Shown: positions 58,605-64,000 of the stretch, one piece after another
How the letters are laid out: the number at the start of each line of letters is the position of its first letter
Numbering within the stretch: position 1 is the first letter of the stretch
Source: Umezawaea tangerina
Lineage (GTDB): Bacteria > Actinomycetota > Actinomycetes > Mycobacteriales > Pseudonocardiaceae
Direction: 5' to 3'
Assembly (NCBI RefSeq): GCF_003002815.1
Contig: NZ_PVTF01000010.1
Coordinates: 346,032-410,031 of the forward strand
Length of the DNA: 64,000 nucleotides
Notes under the pieces: model-generated
Seen by the model: only the letters and a program-made list of their open reading frames with translations
Told to the model about the DNA's origin: nothing
Databases searched by the model: none
Translations under genes and position numbers: made by a program

Positions 58605-59549
58605 ATGGCGGCCGTCGAGATCAGCGCCCTGCGCCGGGTCTTCCCCAAACGACGCGGGCCCGACCACGTCGCCCTCGACGACGTCGACCTCCGCATCGAG
58701 GAGGGCGAGGTCTTCGGGCTGCTCGGTCCCAACGGGGCGGGCAAGACCACCCTGTCGCGCATCCTGAGCACCCTGCTGCTGCCCACCTCCGGGACGGTGT
58801 CCGTCGTCGGGCACGACGTGCTGGCCGAACCGCGTGCCGTGCGCGCGGCGGTCGGCCTGGTGCTCGGCGGCGAACGCGGCCTCTACGGGCGCCTGTCCGC
58901 ACGGCGCAACCTGGAGTACTGGGCCGCGATGTGCCGGGTCCCGCGACGGGTGGCCCGCGAGCGGATCGACCTGCTGCTGGCCGACCTCGGCCTGGCCACC
59001 CGCGCCGACGAGCCGGTCGAGACGTTCTCGCGCGGCATGCTCCAGCGCGTCCACCTCGGCCGGGCGCTGGTCGCCGACCCGCGGGTGCTCATCCTGGACG
59101 AGCCCACCAGCGGCATGGACCCCAACGCGGCCATCGGCTTCCGGCAACGGGTCCACGACCTGCGGGCGGCGGGCAAGACCATCCTGCTGGCGACCCACGA
59201 CATGGCCGAGGCCGAGGAGCTGTGCACCAGGGTCGCCTTCATCGACCGCGGCCGGATCCTGGCCACCGACAGCCCGGCCAGGCTCGGGCTCGCCCTCGAC
59301 GACGTGCAGACGATCACCGCGACGCACGCCACCCCGGCCACGGCCGCCCGTCTGGAGGCGCTCGCGGGTGTCCGGTCGTGCACCGTCGACCGCGCGGGCA
59401 ACCTGGTGGTCACCACGACCGGGCGCGACGACCTCGCGGCGGTGCTCGCGGCCGTGGCCGAGGAGAAGGTGCGCGGCATCGGCACCCACGGCCCCGGCCT
59501 GGTCGACGTCTACCGGACGCTCATCGCCGACCGGGAGTTCTCGTTGTGA
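58605..59549 (+). CDS. ABC exporter ATPase (DrrA type)
   Basis: A 314-residue ATPase with Walker A GPNGAGKTTL (about 46), signature FSRGMLQRVHLGRAL (first residues differ from LSGGQ), Walker B VLILDEPTSGMD and ATHDMAEAEEL. The extended C-terminal domain (residues 220-314) is typical of DrrA-like drug exporters. It pairs with the two permease genes that follow and overlap, so it powers export of the cluster product or provides self-resistance. Confidence 0.92.
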   Translation: MAAVEISALRRVFPKRRGPDHVALDDVDLRIEEGEVFGLLGPNGAGKTTLSRILSTLLLPTSGTVSVVGHDVLAEPRAVRAAVGLVLGGERGLYGRLSARRNLEYWAAMCRVPRRVARERIDLLLADLGLATRADEPVETFSRGMLQRVHLGRALVADPRVLILDEPTSGMDPNAAIGFRQRVHDLRAAGKTILLATHDMAEAEELCTRVAFIDRGRILATDSPARLGLALDDVQTITATHATPATAARLEALAGVRSCTVDRAGNLVVTTTGRDDLAAVLAAVAEEKVRGIGTHGPGLVDVYRTLIADREFSL

Positions 59550-60331
59550 GCCCCGCAGCCGGACTGGCCGAGGTCGCGGTGGTGTCGGTGCGGACGCAGG
59601 CGCGGTTGCTGCTGCTCCGACCCGGATCGCTGGCGCCCCTGCTCGTCAACCCGCTCTACGTCGTGGTGCTCTTCGGCGTGGTCGCCGCCCACCGCCCCTC
59701 CGCGACCCTGCTGACCACCCTCGGCCTGACCGCCTTCGTGATGGCGGCGTGGGGCCACGCGATGTTCACCGCCTCCCACGTGATCGACGAGGAGCGGTTC
59801 AGCGGCACGCTGGAGATCAACCTGACCGCTCCGACCGGGTACCTGACCTCGCTGGTCGTCCGGATCCTGACGGTGACCCTGGCCGCCGCACCGGTGATCG
59901 CCGAGGTCGCCGCCATCGGCTGGCTCGTGCACGGCACCGGCCTGGTCGTCCGCGACCCCGTCCAGTTCGGTCTCGCGGTCCTGGTCTGCCTGGTCGGCTG
60001 CGCGGCCAGCGCACTGCTGCTCAGCGGCCTGCTGCTGCTCGTGCGGGGCGCCCGCACCCTGCAGAACGCCCTGACCTACCCGTTCTACCTGCTGGCCGGT
60101 CTGGTCCTCCCGCACTCCGAGCTCCCGGAGGGCATCAGGCAGCTGTCCGACCTGTTCTTCCTGACCTGGGCGGTGAAGGGGCTGCGGGCCGCGGCCTCGG
60201 GCGCGGCGGGCGGCTGGACGGACCTGGCGCTGGCGACCGCGCTGGCGGTGGCGCAGGCGGCGGTCGGGGTCCTGGTGCTGCGCCGGGTCGTGCAGCGCCT
60301 CCGACGAGGAGAGGTGTCCCTCCATGGCTGA
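59546..60331 (+). CDS. ABC-2 type exporter permease 1
   Basis: About 261 residues with six hydrophobic segments in the ABC2-membrane pattern; ERFSGTLEINLTAPTGYLTSLVVRI is the coupling helix region and the end GLRAAASGAAGGWTD precedes the last helix. GTG 59546 overlaps the ATPase stop codon. It forms the membrane channel with permease 2. Confidence 0.87.
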   Translation: MSPAAGLAEVAVVSVRTQARLLLLRPGSLAPLLVNPLYVVVLFGVVAAHRPSATLLTTLGLTAFVMAAWGHAMFTASHVIDEERFSGTLEINLTAPTGYLTSLVVRILTVTLAAAPVIAEVAAIGWLVHGTGLVVRDPVQFGLAVLVCLVGCAASALLLSGLLLLVRGARTLQNALTYPFYLLAGLVLPHSELPEGIRQLSDLFFLTWAVKGLRAAASGAAGGWTDLALATALAVAQAAVGVLVLRRVVQRLRRGEVSLHG

Positions 60332-61130
60332 CTCACCCGCGGCCTGGTTCACCCTGGTGCGCATCGGGATGCTCAGCAGCTTCGAGGACTACCGGCGGAT
60401 GTTCACCTGGCGGTCGTGGCTGCTCGGCTGGCTGTCCAGGCTCGTCGCCCAGGTGCTCTTCTTCGCGATGCTCGGCAGGCTCGTCGGCACGGTCGCCGAC
60501 GAGCACTACGCCGCGATCGGCAACGCGCTCGTCCTGGCACCCCTGGGAACGCTGGGCGTCGTGGCCTCGACGTCGCTGGAACGGCGGCTGGGCACGCTGC
60601 ACCTGCTGCTGCTCTCACCGACCGACCCGCTCGTCGTCATCGTGTCCCGCGGCCTGTACTGGGTGTTCGACGGGATCCTCACGTCGCTGGTCACCCTCGG
60701 CCTGGTGTCGGTGATCCTCGACCTCGACGTGCAGCGGGGGAACCTGCCCCTGGTCGTGTGCGGTCAAGTGGTGCTCGCCTGCTCCACCTACGCGATGGCC
60801 GTCGCGGTCTCCGGGCTGAGCATCCGTTGGCCGGAGGCCCGCACCTTCATCACCACCGCGCTGACGATCGTGCTGCTGGCGGGGACCGGCGTGAACAGCG
60901 CGCTGCCGCGGAACCCCTTCCTGCACGCCGTCCTGCACCTGTTCCCGGTGACGAACGGCCTGCCCGCCGTGCGGGCGGCCGTCGACGGCGGTCCGACGAG
61001 CACGGCGGTCCTGCTCGGGCTCGGGGCGGAATGCCTGGTGGGCCTCGGCTGGCTCGTGGTCGCGCACGTCGCGGTGGTCGGCTCGATCCGCCGCCAGGTC
61101 CGCACGGGCCGTCTCACCGCGATGGCCTGA
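60324..61130 (+). CDS. ABC-2 type exporter permease 2
   Basis: A 268-residue permease with six predicted helices. ASTSLERRLGTLHLLLLSPTDPLVVIVSRG matches the ABC-2 coupling region, and PRNPFLHAVLHLFPVTNGL the typical pre-helix-6 loop. It overlaps permease 1 by 8 bp. Two unlike permeases plus one ATPase make a heteromeric exporter. It is the last gene of the peptide operon. Confidence 0.87.
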   Translation: MADSPAAWFTLVRIGMLSSFEDYRRMFTWRSWLLGWLSRLVAQVLFFAMLGRLVGTVADEHYAAIGNALVLAPLGTLGVVASTSLERRLGTLHLLLLSPTDPLVVIVSRGLYWVFDGILTSLVTLGLVSVILDLDVQRGNLPLVVCGQVVLACSTYAMAVAVSGLSIRWPEARTFITTALTIVLLAGTGVNSALPRNPFLHAVLHLFPVTNGLPAVRAAVDGGPTSTAVLLGLGAECLVGLGWLVVAHVAVVGSIRRQVRTGRLTAMA

Positions 61131-61616
61131 TATCCACCGACGTCCACAGAGGACTGTGGAGCCGTCCGGAGTCCACGGTGTACAGACCGGTGGCGTCCGG
61201 GACGGCCGTGGAGGACGCCGACGGGTGGCGCGCGACGACGCGTCCCGCCGGCGGGACGGGGTCGCGCCCGGTCGACGGCGGTGCGGTGCGCGCCACCGGG
61301 CGCTCCGCGACGGTGCGGGAGCGGGGCGGGCACCCCCGCCGCGACCGGCACCCGTTGCGGACGTCCGCGGCAGGCAAGAGGATCATCGGCGACGTCGTCG
61401 GATCCGCCGGTTCGCGACGGGCTCGGCCGCTTTCGGGGAGGTCGGCGTCGGTGGTCGCGTCAAGCGGTGGCGACCGGCTCGACCCCACAGCGATCACCTG
61501 TGGTCCCCGCCATCGGTCGGGCCGGTTGGGGTGGCCATCGACTGGACAGTGGGGATCACGATGTCACGTTGTCACGGGAGCCGACCGGCGGGCACTCGGC
61601 TGCGAGGGGAGGCGTC
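61131..61616. other. intergenic region with hairpin and promoter of the ATP-grasp gene
   Basis: No gene is credible in these 486 bp. A TCCACAG/CTGTGGA stem (61143-61160, 7 bp, 4-base loop) follows the exporter operon and may end it. A promoter-like pair (TGGACA and ACGTTG, 17-bp spacing) lies at 61543-61571. Confidence 0.5.
61543..61571 (+). promoter_or_regulatory. promoter of the ATP-grasp gene, similar to the XRE-TPR promoter
   Basis: TGGACAGTGGG ... GTCACGTTG matches TTGACAGTGGG ... GTCACAATT of the XRE-TPR promoter at identical spacing (GTCAC ends 25 bases from the first T in both). This implies common control. Confidence 0.55.
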
Positions 61617-62630
61617 GTGACGCGAACAGCCGAGGTCTTCCCGCCCGCGCGCCTGCTCCTGGTCCACCCGGAGCCACCGCTGGTGCGGAAGGCCTTGCGT
61701 GCGGGGCTCGACGTCCGCGTGCTGCTCGACGAGGCGCGGCGTGCCGAGGACTACCCGCTGCCCGAGGACCGGGTGACCCGCGTGTGCGGCGGTCCCGAGA
61801 CCGAGGAGGTGGTCCGGCGGCTGGTCGGTGAGGACCGCGTCACCCACGTGCTCGACGGCGAGGGCCGCAGCCTGCCCGAGCCCCTGCCGGGGGTCGGGGC
61901 CGCGGCCGACGAGCTGTTCCGGCGCGAGCTGTTCCCGAACTGGCGCAAGGCGGTGGGGGATCGCACCTTCGCCACGGTCGACGAGGTGCGGAAGGTGGTC
62001 GGCGACCTGGGCTGGCGGGCGGTGATCCACACGGACCTGGGCGAGGTGGTCGTCTGGTCCGAGGACGACGTGGACGGGTGGGTGCGGCTGCACGGGGGGC
62101 GTTCCGGCCCGTTCGCGGTCGAGCGGCTCGCCTCGGACGTCGAGGTGGTCGTCTCGACGCTGACCGTCGACGGCATGCACCGGGTCGTCGGGATCACCGA
62201 GCGCCTCCCGAAGGCCGGTGTCCTGTCGTACGCGTACCCGGCGAGCCTGGCGGAGCTCAGGACGGTCCAGGTCAGGGCGACGGTCACCAGCATGCTCGAC
62301 CTGGTCGGCCACGAGTTCGGGCCCGCGCTGACCCGCGTGGCGATGACCGGTCCGGAGCCCCGCGTCCTGCGTTCGCGGGCGTGCTTCAGCGTCGACCGGA
62401 TCTCGGACCTGATCGAGGTCGCCACCGGGTTCGACGTCCAGACCGAGCTGTTCCGCGCCTTGGCGGGAGCGCTGGTGCAGGCACCGAGACCGCGGTGGTT
62501 CGCGGCGGCGCTGGTCTTCCGCCTCCCCGGCTCACCGGTGGACGGACCGGGGTCGTGCGTGCTCGCGGAGGGCGTCTCGCCGGAGGTCGCTCTTGCGCGG
62601 CTCGACGAGGAGCGGGTCTTGCCGGAGTGA
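61617..62630 (+). CDS. ATP-grasp ligase-like protein
   Basis: About 337 residues. The order of segments fits ATP-grasp enzymes: an N-terminal Rossmann-like part (ARLLLVHPEPPLVRKALRAGLDVRVLLDE), the ATP-binding middle with RLASDVEVVVSTLTVDGMHRVVGITERL, and the C-terminal VTSMLDLVGHEFGPALTRVAMTGPEPRVLRSRACF, where the Mg-binding residues usually reside. The usual Lys and acidic pairs are hard to place, so the assignment is moderate. ATP-grasp ligases join amino acids or peptides, as in pheganomycin-type pathways. GTG 61617 follows AGGGGAGG. Confidence 0.65.
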   Translation: MTRTAEVFPPARLLLVHPEPPLVRKALRAGLDVRVLLDEARRAEDYPLPEDRVTRVCGGPETEEVVRRLVGEDRVTHVLDGEGRSLPEPLPGVGAAADELFRRELFPNWRKAVGDRTFATVDEVRKVVGDLGWRAVIHTDLGEVVVWSEDDVDGWVRLHGGRSGPFAVERLASDVEVVVSTLTVDGMHRVVGITERLPKAGVLSYAYPASLAELRTVQVRATVTSMLDLVGHEFGPALTRVAMTGPEPRVLRSRACFSVDRISDLIEVATGFDVQTELFRALAGALVQAPRPRWFAAALVFRLPGSPVDGPGSCVLAEGVSPEVALARLDEERVLPE

Positions 62631-62693
62631 TCCCGGTGGTTCGCCTGTCGCACAGGGCTTTTGGTCGTTCTGTCCGAAGTGGACGGACGATCG

Positions 62694-64000
62694 TCAGCCG
62701 CGGGCCGCGGGCGGCACACCCATGTCGGCGAAGGTCGCGTTGGCCTCTCGGAGGTGTTCGCGTGCGGCTTCGGTGCGTCCGAGTGCGTTCTCGGCTTCGC
62801 TGAGGCCGGCGAGTGCGCGGGCTTCGGCGATGCGGTAGCCGATGGCGGAGGCGACCTCGTAGGCGGTGAGGTGGTGGGTGAGGGCGTCGGTGTGTCGTCC
62901 TTGGGCGCGGCGGAGTCGGCCGATGATGTTGTCGATCTCGACCTGGCGGGTGGTGGTCCAGTGGCCGCGGTGGTTGCGCAGGGCCAGGTCGGCGTACTGG
63001 TCGGCCAGTTCGTCGCGGCCGAGTCGGTAGTGGGTGAGGGCGGACAACGCGAAGACGAGTGCGGCGTTGCCGGCGGGTGCGCCGAACTCCTCGACCAGTG
63101 CCCTGGCGACGTCGAGCTGGTGGTCGGCTTTGTCGTGGTCGTGCATGCCCAGGTGTGCCTGGGCGAGGCTGACGCAGGCGATGATCTGCTGGCCGCGGAT
63201 GTGGAACTCGTTGTCCAGCGCGACCGCCCTGCTCGCGGCTTCCACGGCCTCGGGGTAGCGGCCCCACTCCTCGTAGAGGGAGCTGAGGTTGACCAAGGAC
63301 TCGGCCTCGGCCCGCCCGACCCCGAGTTCGCGTTTGATGCGGATCGACTCCTGGAGCATCGGCAGCGCTTCGTCGAACTGGCCGGTGTGGGTGGTGAGCA
63401 GGCCGAGCATCCCGATGCCCTTGGCGAAACCGCGTCGGTCGTCGAGGTCGCGGGCGATCTCCAGTGCCTCGGAGGCGGCTTTGATGCCTGCTTCGAACCG
63501 GCCGAGCTTCCAGTTGGCGACCGCGGAGTTGGACAGGCTCAGGTGGAGCAGTTCGCGGTCGCCGAGTCTGCGGGAGGAGAGGACGGAGAGCTGGGTGATC
63601 TCGGCGAACTCGGTGTAGAGGCCGATGGTGTCGAGCTGGAAGACGACGTTGCGGGTCAGATGGGCGGCGTGCCGGTCGAACCCGCGCTCGTGGGCCAGCA
63701 CCGCGGCCGCCTCCAACGTCGTCCTCTCCCGCGCCAACCACACCCGCGCGTTCTTGTGGTCCCGCAACTGCGACGGGATCGGCGGCGGGTCGGTCACCCC
63801 CGTCGGCAGTCGGACACGACCGCTGAACAACAGGTCGCACACGTGGTCGCTGGTGTGCACCAGGTAGTCCAACAACCCCTTCACCGCGTTCGGCACGTCT
63901 GCCGCGTCGGCGTGGTCGGAGTTCTTGAGGATCTGGCGGACGAAGCTGCGGACCAGGTCGTGGAAGGTGTAGTAGCCGAACTCGTGCTGCTGCAACAGGT
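62694..64000 (-). CDS. AfsR/SARP-type TPR regulator (N-terminus beyond window)
   Basis: The frame is open to the window edge, so at least 435 C-terminal residues are visible. The first visible segment, HEFGYYTFHDLVRSFVRQIL, is the winged-helix that follows the NB-ARC domain of AfsR-like STAND proteins (usually YRFHDLLR). Then come about eight tetratricopeptide repeats (RFEAGIKAASEALEIAR, YPEAVEAASRAVALD, AREHLREANATFADM). The NTPase and DNA-binding parts should lie outside the window. It probably regulates a neighbouring cluster or this one. It converges on the ATP-grasp gene with 63 bp between stops. Confidence 0.85.
   Translation of the reverse strand, partial: LLQQHEFGYYTFHDLVRSFVRQILKNSDHADAADVPNAVKGLLDYLVHTSDHVCDLLFSGRVRLPTGVTDPPPIPSQLRDHKNARVWLARERTTLEAAAVLAHERGFDRHAAHLTRNVVFQLDTIGLYTEFAEITQLSVLSSRRLGDRELLHLSLSNSAVANWKLGRFEAGIKAASEALEIARDLDDRRGFAKGIGMLGLLTTHTGQFDEALPMLQESIRIKRELGVGRAEAESLVNLSSLYEEWGRYPEAVEAASRAVALDNEFHIRGQQIIACVSLAQAHLGMHDHDKADHQLDVARALVEEFGAPAGNAALVFALSALTHYRLGRDELADQYADLALRNHRGHWTTTRQVEIDNIIGRLRRAQGRHTDALTHHLTAYEVASAIGYRIAEARALAGLSEAENALGRTEAAREHLREANATFADMGVPPAARG

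Overview
The window is a very GC-rich chromosome segment from a filamentous actinomycete. Most reading frames are strongly third-position GC biased. The gene families (SARP, AfsR-type and XRE-TPR regulators, DasR-type operators in front of secreted polysaccharide enzymes, biosynthetic genes next to lysis and export genes) point to the Pseudonocardiales (Saccharothrix/Actinosynnema/Lentzea-like). The genus cannot be fixed from the sequence alone. I saw no rRNA, tRNA, CRISPR array or complete insertion sequence.

Layout. 1-5.9 kb: a truncated glutamine amidotransferase, a secreted polysaccharide lyase with a DasR-like operator in its promoter, an MFS exporter, two tandem six-codon micro-ORFs (MRDKIW) with strong Shine-Dalgarno sequences, a membrane GGDEF protein, a 120-bp palindromic element, a GrpB-like protein and a GNAT. 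5.9-14.1 kb (minus strand, translationally coupled): a compact polyketide unit made of a SAT-like acyltransferase, a FabD-like trans-acyltransferase, a KS-KR-ACP synthase, a MATE exporter and a condensation-domain protein. 14.6-18.5 kb: flavodoxin-fold oxidoreductase, GlxA-type regulator, a double-MerR regulator and an erythromycin-esterase-like protein coupled to an Imm5-like protein. 18.5-19.1 kb: a gene-free stretch packed with repeats and hairpins. 19.1-24.0 kb: SGNH hydrolase and a two-ATPase/FtsX ABC system. 24.1-30.7 kb: secreted GH18 chitinase (DasR-like operator), amidase with divergent TetR regulator, a frameshifted DUF1996 protein and a GH27 alpha-galactosidase.

30.9-62.6 kb looks like one large accessory biosynthetic region. 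Its left arm has a SARP activator, a stand-alone transketolase C-domain, myo-inositol-phosphate synthase, an SDR, a nucleotidyltransferase-fold protein, asparagine synthetase B, an APH-type kinase and a LuxR-type regulator. The middle has an NDP-kinase-like protein coupled to an archaeal-type AdoMet synthetase, a P-loop kinase, three HPr-kinase-like proteins and an XRE-TPR regulator.

The right arm is a divergent pair of operons fired from one palindrome-rich promoter near 54.55 kb. Leftwards run a methyltransferase, Nudix hydrolase, APH kinase, Mrp-type ATPase, AsnRS-like enzyme, MccF-like peptidase, degenerate APH and HPr-kinase-like protein. Rightwards run a 22-residue peptide gene, an M16 peptidase, GNAT, histidine phosphatase, NTP_transf_5 nucleotidyltransferase and a three-gene ABC exporter, followed by an ATP-grasp ligase under a similar promoter.

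My reading, which is inference, is a ribosomal-peptide-derived natural product that is processed by the M16 protease, heavily modified by phosphoryl/nucleotidyl transfer, exported by the ABC system and tolerated through the MccF-like peptidase. The window ends inside an AfsR-type TPR regulator.
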